A stretch of DNA of 64,000 nucleotides from Actinoplanes ianthinogenes (GCF_018324205.1 NZ_AP023356.1:1054001-1118000), one strand, 5' to 3'; positions 15,297 to 24,152 are shown, counted from the first letter of the stretch. Translations and numbers: made by a program. Notes: generated by a model not told the origin, from the sequence alone.

Positions 15297-16313
15297 ATGA
15301 CGGGTGTGACTGTCGCACCCGAGCCCGAGATCACCCCCGCCGGACTGCCCGAGACGGGGCCCCGGGCCGAGACCGAGAGCGTCGGGACCGTGCTCCTGGC
15401 GCTGCTGGCGAACCTGGTCATCGCGGTCGCCAAGCTGGTCGCCGGCCTGGTCTCCGGCTCGGCGGCGATGCTCTCCGAGGCGGCGCACTCGGTGGCCGAC
15501 ACGGTGACCGAGGTCTTCCTCTACGTCGCGTTGCGCCGAGGGGGAAAACCGGCGGACGAGGAACACCCGTTCGGGTACGGCAAGGAGAGTTACGTCTGGG
15601 CGTTCATCGCCGCCCTGTTCACCTTCGTCGGCGGCGCCGGATTCTCGATCTACCACGGGGTGACCACGATCATCAGCGGTCAGGAGGCCGGCGAGTACCT
15701 GGCCTCCTACATCGTCCTGGCCGTCTCGTTCGTCGCCGAGGGCGCCTCGTTCCTCAAGGCCCGCCGCCAGGTCCGCGACCAGTCCCGCCGGTGGAACGTC
15801 ACCCCGCAACGCTTCCTGCGCCTCACCCCGGACACCACGGTCAAAGCGGTCTTCTTCGAGGACTCGGCGGCCCTGATCGGCCTGCTGCTGGCCGCCGCCG
15901 GGCTCGGCCTGGCCCAGCTCACCGGCCAGGAGCTGTGGGACGGCCTGGCCTCGATCCTGATCGGCTGCCTGCTGCTGGTGGTCGCCTCGGTGCTGGCCCG
16001 CAGCAACGTGTCGCTGCTGGTCGGGCGGGCGGTGCCGCGCCGGATCCACAACCAGATCGCCGCCGACCTGCGCGCCATCCCGGTGGTCACCGCGGTGCCG
16101 ACGCTGCTGACCATGCAGATCGGGCCGGGCGACATCCTGGTCGCCGCCAAGGTCGACTTCGACGACGACGTGCCGGGCAGCGCGATCGAGGCCGCGTCGG
16201 ACGAGGCCGAGCGCCGGCTGCGGGAACGCTTCCCGGAGATCCGGTACGTCTTCCTGGACCCGACCCGCGGCGTGCCGGGACGCGACCACATCGACGGCGG
16301 ACTCGACCGATAG
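15297..16313 (+). CDS. Cation diffusion facilitator (CDF) family transporter
   Basis: A 338-residue membrane protein with the CDF pattern: a first transmembrane segment after residue 25, LVSGSAAMLSEAAHSVADTVTEVFLYVALRR around TM2 (metal-site SEAAHSVAD), HPFGYGKESYVWAF, EDSAALIGLLLAAAGL, and a C-terminal cytoplasmic domain. These proteins export Zn, Fe, Mn or other divalent metals in exchange for protons. The TM2 and TM5 motifs (HxxxD and EDxxA) differ slightly from the classical HxxxD pair, so the metal is uncertain. It is divergent from pafB and 9 bp upstream of the DUF3866 gene. Confidence 0.9.
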   Translation: MTGVTVAPEPEITPAGLPETGPRAETESVGTVLLALLANLVIAVAKLVAGLVSGSAAMLSEAAHSVADTVTEVFLYVALRRGGKPADEEHPFGYGKESYVWAFIAALFTFVGGAGFSIYHGVTTIISGQEAGEYLASYIVLAVSFVAEGASFLKARRQVRDQSRRWNVTPQRFLRLTPDTTVKAVFFEDSAALIGLLLAAAGLGLAQLTGQELWDGLASILIGCLLLVVASVLARSNVSLLVGRAVPRRIHNQIAADLRAIPVVTAVPTLLTMQIGPGDILVAAKVDFDDDVPGSAIEAASDEAERRLRERFPEIRYVFLDPTRGVPGRDHIDGGLDR

Positions 16314-16322
16314 GGTCCGCTC

Positions 16323-17405
16323 ATGGTGCGCTGGCGGTCCGGGACGGTTCTTTCGGTACGACGCCGCTGGCGTGGCGCGGTCGAACTCGACGTCACCTGC
16401 GACGGGGGGCCGGTGCGAGCCTTGGCGTACCCGGATCTGGTGGGTGAGCCGGAGCCCGGCGACCGCGTGCTGCTCAACGTCGGCGCCCTCGTCATGGGCC
16501 TGGGCACCGGTGGCTACGCCCTGGTGGTCGCGATCCCGGACCGGCTGCCCGCGGACCCGCCGGACGCCGGGACGACCCGGGACTCGGGACACCTGGTGAA
16601 GGCGCGGTACACGCCGTTGCAGCCGATCCTGCTCGGGGTGGACGAGGAGGCGTCGCCGCACCGGCCGCTCTTCGACGAGCACGAGTCCCTCGACGGGATG
16701 CCGGTGGTCACCGCCGACCTGCACTCGGCGCTGCCGGCGATCCTGGCCGGGATCCACGCCGACCGGCCGGACGCCACGGTCGCCTACGTGATGACCGACG
16801 GCGGGGCGCTGCCCGCCTGGTTCTCCCGGACGCTCGACGGGCTCCGCGAGCACCTGGCCGGGACGGTCACCACCGGGCAGGCGTTCGGCGGGGATCTGGA
16901 GGCGAGCACCGTGCACACCGGGCTGCTCGCCGCCCGGCACGTGCTGCGCGCGGACGTGACCATCGTGGCGCAGGGCCCGGGCAACCTGGGGACCGGGACG
17001 GCCTGGGGCTTCTCCGGGGTCGCCCTGGGCGAGGCCATCAACGCGATCGGCGTGCTCGACGGCCGGCCGGTGGGGTCGCTGCGGATCTCCCAGGAGGACG
17101 GGCGCGCCCGGCACCGCGGCGTGTCGCACCACAGCCTCACGGCGTACGGAAAAGTCGCCCTGACCCGCGCCGACCTGCCCGTGCCGGAGGGGTTGGCAGC
17201 GGCCCTGGCCGCCGATCTCGACTTCCTGAGCGACCGCCACCGCGTGGTCACGGTCCCGGTCGACGGCCTCGACGAAGCACTGCGCGCCTCCCCGGTGCCC
17301 CTGTCGACCATGGGCCGCAAGCTGGACCAGGACTACCAGTACTTCCTCGCCGCGGCCGCCGCCGGCCGGCACGCGGCGGGGCTGCTGGGCCCGTCCGGGG
17401 GATGA
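16323..17405 (+). CDS. DUF3866 family protein
   Basis: A 360-residue conserved actinobacterial protein of the DUF3866 type. It begins with a small beta-rich domain (SGTVLSVRRRWRGAVELDV, GDRVLLNVGALVMGLGTGGYALVV) and continues with an alpha/beta domain containing VAYVMTDGGALPAWFS, TTGQAFGGDLEASTVHTGL and VAQGPGNLGTGTAWGFSG. The biochemical role is not known to me. It is usually near proteasome and pafBC genes in actinobacteria, as here. It is probably co-transcribed with the CDF transporter and ends 13 bp before the convergent secreted-protein gene. Confidence 0.85.
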   Translation: MVRWRSGTVLSVRRRWRGAVELDVTCDGGPVRALAYPDLVGEPEPGDRVLLNVGALVMGLGTGGYALVVAIPDRLPADPPDAGTTRDSGHLVKARYTPLQPILLGVDEEASPHRPLFDEHESLDGMPVVTADLHSALPAILAGIHADRPDATVAYVMTDGGALPAWFSRTLDGLREHLAGTVTTGQAFGGDLEASTVHTGLLAARHVLRADVTIVAQGPGNLGTGTAWGFSGVALGEAINAIGVLDGRPVGSLRISQEDGRARHRGVSHHSLTAYGKVALTRADLPVPEGLAAALAADLDFLSDRHRVVTVPVDGLDEALRASPVPLSTMGRKLDQDYQYFLAAAAAGRHAAGLLGPSGG

Positions 17406-17418
17406 CCGCGGGGCCGGA

Positions 17419-18027
17419 TCAGGTCTGCGCCTCCCAGACGGCGGTGAAGCTGAGGGTGCTGTTCTGCGCGTTGTCGTCGCCGATCAACAGGTATTCGAAC
17501 TTCCAGGCCCGGGTGGCCGGGCCGGTGACCGGCCACGCGCCGTCGCCGGTGGCCCAGCCGGTGTGCGCGGCGAGGTATGCCGCCAGCGTGGGCCCGCCGG
17601 CGGCCGGCGCGCTCGCGTTGTAGAGCGTGGTGGGCGAGGTGAAGTCGGAGCAGTCGGTCTGTGTGCCGGTCCCGCTCTGCACCCGGGCGACCAGGTAGTT
17701 GCCGAGCGTCCCGGACACTCCCGTGAAATACAGCCGCACCGTGGCCGGGGCGGTCCCGGTGTACGTGGTGATCACGCAGGACGCGCCGTAGCTGCCGGGG
17801 ATGGCGTTGGCCACCGAGAACACCTTGCCGGCGGGCGCCGCCGCGGAGAGCGCCACCGTCCCGGCGGTGAAGGTGTTGACCGGGGTCGATGTCGTTGCCG
17901 TGTAGGCGGCGTCCGCCACCGGTAGCGCCGCCACGGCTGCCACCAGCGCAAGCATCGGCCATCGTCGCCACCGGCGCCACGGTCCGTGACGCCTGCGGTG
18001 ACGACCGGCCCGGGGCACCCCGGACAT
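17419..18027 (-). CDS. SipW-dependent-type secreted protein (TasA/camelysin-like)
   Basis: A 202-residue exported protein. A long basic leader (RHRRRHGPWRRWRRW) is followed by a hydrophobic helix and the junction DAAYTATTSTPVNTFTAG, cleaved probably before or near Tyr42. The mature part is beta-rich with a spaced Cys pair (ASCVITTY, QTDCSDF). The leader and N-terminal pattern are those of TasA, camelysin and related SipW-processed proteins, which form fibres or surface proteins in Firmicutes. Its ATG overlaps the stop of the paralogue upstream by one base (TGATG). The signal peptidase is divergently encoded nearby. Confidence 0.82.
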   Translation of the reverse strand: MSGVPRAGRHRRRHGPWRRWRRWPMLALVAAVAALPVADAAYTATTSTPVNTFTAGTVALSAAAPAGKVFSVANAIPGSYGASCVITTYTGTAPATVRLYFTGVSGTLGNYLVARVQSGTGTQTDCSDFTSPTTLYNASAPAAGGPTLAAYLAAHTGWATGDGAWPVTGPATRAWKFEYLLIGDDNAQNSTLSFTAVWEAQT

Positions 18028-18683
18028 CAGTAGGCCTGCGCCTCCCACTGGAACTTGAAGTCGGCGGTGGTGCCGGAGGTGGCGGCGGCCGCGTTGGACG
18101 GCAGCAGCCAGGTGATCCGGTACCACAGTTGGGCCGCGCCGGGGGCGGTCCACTCCCCGGAGCTGCTACCCGACCACGTGGTCGGGAAACCACTGACCTT
18201 CGCGGTGCTGCCGGCCACCGCGCCGTACACCACGGTGCCGTTGCTGACGAAGCCGGCGCAGGCCGCGTTGGTCGCGCCGGTCCCCTGGTCGACCACCATC
18301 TCCAGGGCACCCGACAGGGTGTCCGAGGCGTCGTCGATCCGCATCCGGATCTTGGCGGGGGCAGCGGTCTGGTAGTCGACCATCACGCAGGCCTGACCGC
18401 CGGTGCGCGCGCTGCTCGGCGCGAAACCGGCCAGGGTGATCGCGTTCAGCGCCGCGTCCGGGACAGCGGTGGCGACGGTGAACGGCGCCGAGCCGACCTG
18501 GCTGTTGGTCAGGCTCACGCTGACCGCGTTCCAGGTGTTGTCCGGCGTCGCGGTGGTCGCCGAGTACGCCGACTCGGAGGACTGCCAGACCAGCAGGGAT
18601 CCCAGCAGGATGCTCAGCGGCACGGCCAGACCGGAGATCCGGCGACGTCGGCGGCGACGACGCCCGGCACCCGTCTCTGACAT
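18027..18683 (-). CDS. SipW-dependent-type secreted protein (TasA/camelysin-like)
   Basis: A 218-residue paralogue of the next gene. It has a run of eight Arg (8-15), a hydrophobic helix, then SSESAYSATTATPDNTW with Tyr40 at the predicted cleavage junction. The mature protein is beta-rich and has two well-separated Cys (QACVMVDY and NAACAGF), suggesting one disulfide. Sec-type export with a SipW-class peptidase is inferred from the junction and from the divergent peptidase gene 149 bp away. Whether it polymerises, as TasA does, cannot be told. It has no LPxTG motif or C-terminal anchor. Confidence 0.82.
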   Translation of the reverse strand: MSETGAGRRRRRRRRISGLAVPLSILLGSLLVWQSSESAYSATTATPDNTWNAVSVSLTNSQVGSAPFTVATAVPDAALNAITLAGFAPSSARTGGQACVMVDYQTAAPAKIRMRIDDASDTLSGALEMVVDQGTGATNAACAGFVSNGTVVYGAVAGSTAKVSGFPTTWSGSSSGEWTAPGAAQLWYRITWLLPSNAAAATSGTTADFKFQWEAQAY

Positions 18684-18831
18684 GTCAACTCCCCCACGGT
18701 CTGACGTCCACGGCCTCCCCGATCGGTGCCGTCGCCGGGTAGTTGAGGAGCGGGCTGCGGGGAATTGTTAGTGTTTACCCTTGTTGCGAGCTGGCTCGGC
18801 GTCAGCCGCCGTCCGAAGGACAGGGCCGAAG

Positions 18832-19419
18832 ATGTCCGCATCGGAAGCCCGCGAATGGGCCTGGTTCACCGCGAGCGTGCTCGCCCGGATCGTCCTGGGT
18901 ACGTTCGTCGTGGCGGTGCTCTGGTCGGTCCTGCCGATCGCCTTCGGCTGGACCAGCGCGGTGGTGGTCTCCGGCTCGATGCTTCCCAAGATCCGTCCCG
19001 GCGACGTGGCGATCGCCGGCCCGGTCCGCGCCGCCGACCTCAGGCCCGGCATGCCGGTGCTGGTGGAGAACCCGGCCAAGCCCGGCCGCCTGCTGCTGCA
19101 CCGGGTGGTCCGACGCAACACCGACGGCACCCTGGTCACCAAGGGCGACGCCAACCCGACGACGGATTCCATGCCGGTGCCGGCCGCCGCGGTCCGCGGA
19201 CTGCCCCGCCTGCTGATCCGATGGATCGGCCTGCCGGTCTACTGGCACGGCCGTGGCGAGGATCGCAAGGTGCTGGCCACCGTGGCGCTGACGCTGGCGC
19301 TGCTGGTCGTCGCGACACGGCAGGAGGACGACGCCGCCGCACCCCGGCACGCTCGGCGCCCGCAGCATCGCCGGGCGCGGTTCAGGTGGGACCCGGCGAT
19401 GCCGAACCGGAAGGTATGA
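18832..19419 (+). CDS. Signal peptidase I, SipW/ER-type
   Basis: A 195-residue membrane peptidase. After a transmembrane helix (about 15-38) comes the catalytic box VVSGSMLPKIRPGD with Ser49, then LLLHRVV with His90 in place of the Lys of ordinary LepB, and TKGDAN with Asp105. This Ser-His-Asp set defines the archaeal/ER/SipW class. A second hydrophobic helix lies near residues 145-160. The ATG at 18832 follows AAGGACAGGGCCGAAG. The ATGA overlap with the LamG gene and the divergent TasA-like pair indicate a dedicated processing enzyme. Confidence 0.88.
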   Translation: MSASEAREWAWFTASVLARIVLGTFVVAVLWSVLPIAFGWTSAVVVSGSMLPKIRPGDVAIAGPVRAADLRPGMPVLVENPAKPGRLLLHRVVRRNTDGTLVTKGDANPTTDSMPVPAAAVRGLPRLLIRWIGLPVYWHGRGEDRKVLATVALTLALLVVATRQEDDAAAPRHARRPQHRRARFRWDPAMPNRKV

Positions 19420-21659
19420 GGTGGCTGGCCACGGCGGCGCTCCTGGTCACGGTTCTGGCCTATGGGTGCTGGCAGGTCGCCGGCGCCGGGTACACGTCGA
19501 GCGTCAGCGTGCCCGCCACGGTGGCCGCCTCGCCGACCTTCCCCGGGGTGCCCGCCCTGATCAGCGGCGCCGGCCCGGCGTTCTACCACCGGATGGACGA
19601 GACGCAGACGCCCGCGGCCGGTTCGGCGGCGGCCGACGCGGTGAACGCCAGCGCCGGTGTCTACGAGACCGCGACCAACAACGCCACCCCCTGGTGGCGC
19701 CTCGACGACCCGGCCGGCGCCACGGTGTTCCGGGACAGCTCCGGCGCCGGCAACACCGCCTTCATCAACGGCACCGCCGCCGGCGGCTACCCGGGCCCGA
19801 CCGGCGGGGCGGTTCAGCCGGGCAACGGCGGCTCGCTGTCCGCGCTGCTGTCGCCGTTCCGCTCGGACCGGGCGTTCACCGTCACCGCCTGGTTCAACCC
19901 GGGTGGCCTGGTGCCCACCTCCAGCAGCACCCGGGTCGGCGTGGTGCACATGACCGGCAACTCGTCCGGTACGCCCAGCGGCACCGGCACCTACCCGCGC
20001 AGCGACCTCATGATCTTCGGCGACTATCCGGCGCACTGCCCGAACACGGCGGCGTCCTGCTGGGGTGCGGCCATGGCGGGCGACCCGCAGACCTCCACGG
20101 TCGCCTTCGACTACGCGTTGGGCAGCACCCCGGTGCTGGCCAACACCTGGGTCCAGCTGACCGCGGTGTTCGACACCACGACCCTGTACCTGTACGTCAA
20201 CGGGGTGTTGGAGGGCTCGGTGGCACACACCATCTTTCATCCCTCCACCAACGCCGGGATCGGCCTGGGCCGGTACCGGGACGCCGCCTGGAAGGGCCTC
20301 GGCGACGGGAGTACCCAGATCGGCGAGGTGCGTGCCTGGCGCAGGGCGTTGAGCGGCGCCGAGCTCGCCCAGCTCCCGGTACGCCCGACCGCCCGCTGGC
20401 CGTTCACCGAGGCCACCGGCAGCAACCCGACGTACACCAGTGTCGCGGCCAGCACCGGCACCCCCGGCGTCGTGGCCGGATCCGCGAGCGTCGCGCTCAG
20501 CGGAGGCGCGAGCCTGGCCGCCGGGCGCGACGGCAACGCGCTCACCATGTCCGCCGCCGGGTACGTGCAGGGCCCGGCCGCCCAGCTCGCCACCACCGGC
20601 AGCTTCACGGTCTCCGCCTGGGTGCGGCTGACCGACAGCAGCACCACCCGGACCTTCGTCGCGGAGAACACCGCCGCCGCCACCGCGGTCAGCCTCGGCT
20701 ACGACCAGCCCGCCGGCCAGTGGGTGATGCGGGTGCTCACCAGCGGCGGAACCACGGTGCCGGTGTACGGCGACGTCACCGGCCCGGTCGTCAACCAGTG
20801 GGTCCACCTGGTCGGCATCCACGACGACTTCAACAACGTGCTGCGCCTGTACGTCAACGGGGTGCCCCAGAGCAGCGTGGCCTTCGCCTTCATTCCGGCC
20901 ATCGCCACCACCGCGCTGCAGATCGGGCGCCGCCTGTCCGCCGGCTCGACCGTGGAGGCGTGGCTCGGCCAGATCGACGACGTCCGGGTGTACAACGGTT
21001 ACCCGCTCGCCACCGCGGCCACCACCAGCGCCACCATCAGCACCTTCGTCGGCCTGATGTACCCGGCCATCGCCGCCGAACAGGCCGGTGGCCTGCTCGG
21101 CACCAAGACCGGGCACGCCGGATCCACCTCGGTGGCGTTCGGCGGCACCGTGAACGCCTCCAACGCCAAATACGCCGCCACCGCGGCCACCGCCGCGTTC
21201 ACCGTCGAGTGCCTGATCCGGGTCGGGGTCGACGACGTCGGCGTCATCGCGGGTTTCGCCGGCACGGCCACCCGGCTCGGCAGCGGTTTCAGCGACCGGC
21301 TGCTCTACGTGGACCCGGCGGGCAAGGTCGAGTTCGGCGTGGTCAAGAGCGGCGCCGCGGTCACCGTGTCGAGTTCCGCCACGGTCGACGACGCCCTGTG
21401 GCACCACGTGATGGGCAGCGTCGGCGCCGCCGGGCTCAAGCTCTATGTCGACGGGGTGCTGACCACCAACACCAGCGTGGTCGCGGCAACCGCGGCCACC
21501 GGGTACTGGCGGCTGGGCGGCGCCCCGCTGCAGCCCGTGGACAACTGGCCGGCGGCACCCGGCAACCCGTACCTGACCGGCACCGTCGACGAGTTCGCCG
21601 TCTACCCGCGGCAACTGACCGACCAGGAGAATCTGTGGCGGGTCCACGGCAACTACTGA
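19416..21659 (+). CDS. Secreted LamG/concanavalin-like protein with three modules
   Basis: A 747-residue exported protein. An N-terminal hydrophobic segment (4-22) leads into GAGYTSSVSVP, similar to the SipW-type junctions of the two TasA-like proteins (Tyr at 26). Three LamG/jelly-roll modules follow, each with the pattern FTVTAWF / WVQLTAVFD...LYLYVNGV / IGLGRYRD...IGEVRAWRRALSGAEL. They lie at about 90-315, 320-530 and 545-745. Such modules bind carbohydrates or matrix. There is no sorting motif, so it is either released or held by other surface parts. Translation is coupled to the peptidase gene by an ATGA overlap. Confidence 0.87.
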   Translation: MRWLATAALLVTVLAYGCWQVAGAGYTSSVSVPATVAASPTFPGVPALISGAGPAFYHRMDETQTPAAGSAAADAVNASAGVYETATNNATPWWRLDDPAGATVFRDSSGAGNTAFINGTAAGGYPGPTGGAVQPGNGGSLSALLSPFRSDRAFTVTAWFNPGGLVPTSSSTRVGVVHMTGNSSGTPSGTGTYPRSDLMIFGDYPAHCPNTAASCWGAAMAGDPQTSTVAFDYALGSTPVLANTWVQLTAVFDTTTLYLYVNGVLEGSVAHTIFHPSTNAGIGLGRYRDAAWKGLGDGSTQIGEVRAWRRALSGAELAQLPVRPTARWPFTEATGSNPTYTSVAASTGTPGVVAGSASVALSGGASLAAGRDGNALTMSAAGYVQGPAAQLATTGSFTVSAWVRLTDSSTTRTFVAENTAAATAVSLGYDQPAGQWVMRVLTSGGTTVPVYGDVTGPVVNQWVHLVGIHDDFNNVLRLYVNGVPQSSVAFAFIPAIATTALQIGRRLSAGSTVEAWLGQIDDVRVYNGYPLATAATTSATISTFVGLMYPAIAAEQAGGLLGTKTGHAGSTSVAFGGTVNASNAKYAATAATAAFTVECLIRVGVDDVGVIAGFAGTATRLGSGFSDRLLYVDPAGKVEFGVVKSGAAVTVSSSATVDDALWHHVMGSVGAAGLKLYVDGVLTTNTSVVAATAATGYWRLGGAPLQPVDNWPAAPGNPYLTGTVDEFAVYPRQLTDQENLWRVHGNY

Positions 21660-21670
21660 CCGGCACCGTC

Positions 21671-23128
21671 TCAGGCCGCGGCGGGCATCTCGATCCGGTT
21701 GCGGCCTCGATCCTTGGCCAGATAGAGCGCCCGGTCGGCCCTCTGCAGCAGCTCCTCCGACGTCTCCTCGCCGTCCCACACGGCCAGGCCCGCCGAGAAC
21801 GTCTGGTCCTGGGGGGTGACCGCCAGCATCCGGCTCAGCGCCTCGTGCGCGCTCGCCGCGTCCGCGCCCGGCAGCAGCACCACGAACTCCTCGCCGCCGT
21901 AACGCGCGAGCAGGTCCACCGAGCGCAGCGTGCCGTGCCAGGCCGCGCTCGCCGCCTTCAGCAGGCGGTCCCCGGCCGGATGGCCGAACGTGTCGTTGAA
22001 GCGCTTGAAGTGGTCCAGGTCGATGATCGCGGCGGCGACCGGCAGGTGGTCGCGGCGGGCGCGTTCCAGGGCGCGGGGCACCTCGTCGTTCCAGGCTCGC
22101 CGGTTCGGCAGGCCGGTCAGCTCGTCCGAGCGGGCCAGCTCGCGGACCTGCCGGGCCTGCCGTTCCACGTCCCGCAGCAGCCCCGCCATCCGCGCCACGA
22201 CCAGCAGGAACAGCACGGTCGAGCCGATCGCGATGCTGCCGCCGTTGACGACCTGCCCCTGGTGCACCTGGAGGGCGAGCAGGCCGGGCGCGATCAGCGA
22301 GGCGCCGGTCAGCAGCATCAGCAGGCCGGCGCCGAGCCGGGTGGTGCTCTCCTGCGCCGACTTGCCCAGTTTGTCGGCGGCCGGGTCGAGGGCGGCGACG
22401 GCGAACAGCGCGAAGGCGACCAGGAAGACCGACTCCAGGATCCGGACGAACCAGGGCGTCTCCTCCAGCGCCAGCCCGGGGGCGCCCAGGTTGTCGAGGA
22501 TGACCCAGGAACTGTCGCCGAGCAGCAGCGTGCCGAGCGCGCCGGCCATCCACCAGAGTGCGCCGCCGCGGCTGCCGCCGCTGCGCAGCAGCCGGGTCAT
22601 CATGGCCAGCAGCAGCAGGTCACCGATCGGGTAGGCGGCCTGGACGGCGTGCGCCAGCCTGTCCATGTGGCTGACCAGGTTGATCGGGTCGATGACGTAG
22701 ACCCAGGCGAGCAGCCCGAAACCGGTGGTGATGGTGGCCGCGTCGACCATCGCGGTCCAGTTGGCCCAGCGGTCGCGGCGGCGAATCAGCAGGGCGATCC
22801 CGGCCGCGCAGGCCGGATAGAGGCCCAGGAAGAACGGGTCGGCCGGGGTCGGCAGGTCGACCAGGCCCCAGAGCAGCGCGCAGGTCTTGGCGACGCCGAT
22901 GCCGGTGGCGTTGCTGAACACGCCGGCGGCGAGCAGGTACCACGGCAGCCAGTCGCCGCGCTCCTGGCGCCGGGCGCCGAGCACGATGGCGGCAGCGGCC
23001 AGCCAGCCGATGCCGACCTGCCAGCCGGCCAGCAGCCACTCGTCGCCCGGCAGGAACTGGTACGCCACGATCGCGACGGCCGCCACCGTGGCGAACGTCA
23101 TCTGGGTCTGCCTTCGCCCGCTCGTCAC
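21671..23128 (-). CDS. Membrane diguanylate cyclase (GGDEF domain)
   Basis: A 485-residue protein with about ten transmembrane helices in residues 10-320, then a GGDEF domain starting at LARSDELTGLPNRRAWNDEV. The active-site loop is GGEEF (411-415). The inhibitory I-site RSVD (402-405) stands five residues before it, so product feedback by c-di-GMP is expected. It makes c-di-GMP from two GTP. There is no EAL domain. Its stop is 11 bp from that of the convergent LamG gene, next to a surface-protein cassette that c-di-GMP could plausibly regulate. Confidence 0.93.
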   Translation of the reverse strand: MTSGRRQTQMTFATVAAVAIVAYQFLPGDEWLLAGWQVGIGWLAAAAIVLGARRQERGDWLPWYLLAAGVFSNATGIGVAKTCALLWGLVDLPTPADPFFLGLYPACAAGIALLIRRRDRWANWTAMVDAATITTGFGLLAWVYVIDPINLVSHMDRLAHAVQAAYPIGDLLLLAMMTRLLRSGGSRGGALWWMAGALGTLLLGDSSWVILDNLGAPGLALEETPWFVRILESVFLVAFALFAVAALDPAADKLGKSAQESTTRLGAGLLMLLTGASLIAPGLLALQVHQGQVVNGGSIAIGSTVLFLLVVARMAGLLRDVERQARQVRELARSDELTGLPNRRAWNDEVPRALERARRDHLPVAAAIIDLDHFKRFNDTFGHPAGDRLLKAASAAWHGTLRSVDLLARYGGEEFVVLLPGADAASAHEALSRMLAVTPQDQTFSAGLAVWDGEETSEELLQRADRALYLAKDRGRNRIEMPAAA

Positions 23129-23180
23129 CGACCCAGAAGAAGCCCTGCCGGTTGCAGCCGGGGTCCAAATCCGCTTTCGG

Positions 23181-23831
23181 TCAGTCGCGTTTTCGGACCA
23201 AGGTCACACCGTCCCGGACCGGGAGCATCACCGAGTCGACCCGCTCATCGCGCACGATGCGGTCGTTGAGCTCGGCCATCGTCCGGTCGGCCGGCTCGGT
23301 GGGGTGCAGCACCCGGCCGCCGCGGAGCACGTTGTCCAGGGCCAGCAGGCCGCCGGGGCGCAGCCGGGTGACCAGCTCCTCGTAGTACAGCGGGTAGCTG
23401 ATCTTGTCGGCGTCGATGAACCCGAAGTCGATCACCGGGTCGGCCGGCAGCGCCCGGAGCGTCTCGACGGCCGGCGCGACCTTCAGCTCGATGCGGTCGG
23501 CGACACCGGCCTTCACCCAGTACTCCTGGGCGACCTTGGTCCACTCCGCGGAGACGTCGCAGCAGAGCAGCCGGCCACCGGGGCGCAGGCCGCGGGCGAT
23601 GCAGATCGACGAGAAGCCGGTGAAGGTGCCGACCTCGACCGCGTTCGACACCCCGGTCAGCCGGACCAGCAGGGTGAGCAGGGCGCCCTCGTCCGGGGCG
23701 ATCTGCATGTCGACATACTCCGGGGGCAGCGAGGCCGCGGTCTCGGCGGCCAGCTCACGCAGCACCGCGTCCGCCGGCGTGCAGTGCGCCAGCAGGTAAT
23801 CGTTGACTCCCGGCCCAAGAATCTCGGTCAT
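23181..23831 (-). CDS. O-methyltransferase (CCoAOMT-like, SAM-dependent)
   Basis: A 216-residue class I methyltransferase of the O-methyltransferase 3 family. The SAM-binding motif is VEVGTFTGFSSICIARGL (residues about 64-81), followed by LLCCDVSAEW and the metal-site segment FGFIDADKISYPLYYEEL. The later LRPGGLLALDNVLRGG strand is also typical. The substrate, likely a catechol-type or other small hydroxyl compound, is unknown. The start is ATG at 23831 (TEILGPGVNDYLL). A longer open frame upstream passes through repeats and is not credible. Confidence 0.88.
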   Translation of the reverse strand: MTEILGPGVNDYLLAHCTPADAVLRELAAETAASLPPEYVDMQIAPDEGALLTLLVRLTGVSNAVEVGTFTGFSSICIARGLRPGGRLLCCDVSAEWTKVAQEYWVKAGVADRIELKVAPAVETLRALPADPVIDFGFIDADKISYPLYYEELVTRLRPGGLLALDNVLRGGRVLHPTEPADRTMAELNDRIVRDERVDSVMLPVRDGVTLVRKRD

Positions 23832-23977
23832 ACCACCAAGCCTTCCGCAAACCCGGCACACCCGCAGCCCCTCGGCCGCCGGTCTCCACCGACCCACCCT
23901 GAGCAAACCCGAATCCCCGCCCGTCAAACCCGGACGCGCCCACCTTGCGGCCGCTCCCACGCACGATCCGCTGCCAA

Positions 23978-24140
23978 CCCGGTCCGCTGCCCGGCTCGCG
24001 ACCGCGGCCACGATCGATCCGCGCGCTTTCCGGTACGCCGGGCAGCCGCCCACCTCGCGAACGAGCCGCCGGCACCCGGTCCGCTGCCCCGCTCGCGACC
24101 GCGGCTACAGACGGTCGGCGAGATTTTCGGTACGCCGGGG
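23978..24140. repeat. Two direct copies of a ~65-bp element ending in TTTC(C)GGTACG
   Basis: Both copies begin CCCGGTCCGCTGCCC (23978 and 24075, 97 bp apart), continue with GCTCGCGACCGCGGC, diverge, and end in TTTCCGGTACGCCGGG (24027) and TTTCGGTACGCCGGG (24125). A similar arrangement in reverse orientation occurs around 43155-43230. Confidence 0.75.
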
Positions 24141-24152
24141 AACCGCTGCGGT

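Noticed and set aside
19239..22553. Very long antisense open frame (about 1100 codons) across the LamG gene and GGDEF gene
   Set aside because: It is a GC-skew shadow of the real genes with no binding site and a Gly/Arg/Ala-rich composition typical of antisense frames.
19421..23269. Plus-strand open frame of about 1280 codons over LamG and GGDEF genes
   Set aside because: It crosses two convergent real genes in the wrong frame. The true LamG gene and the minus-strand cyclase explain the region.
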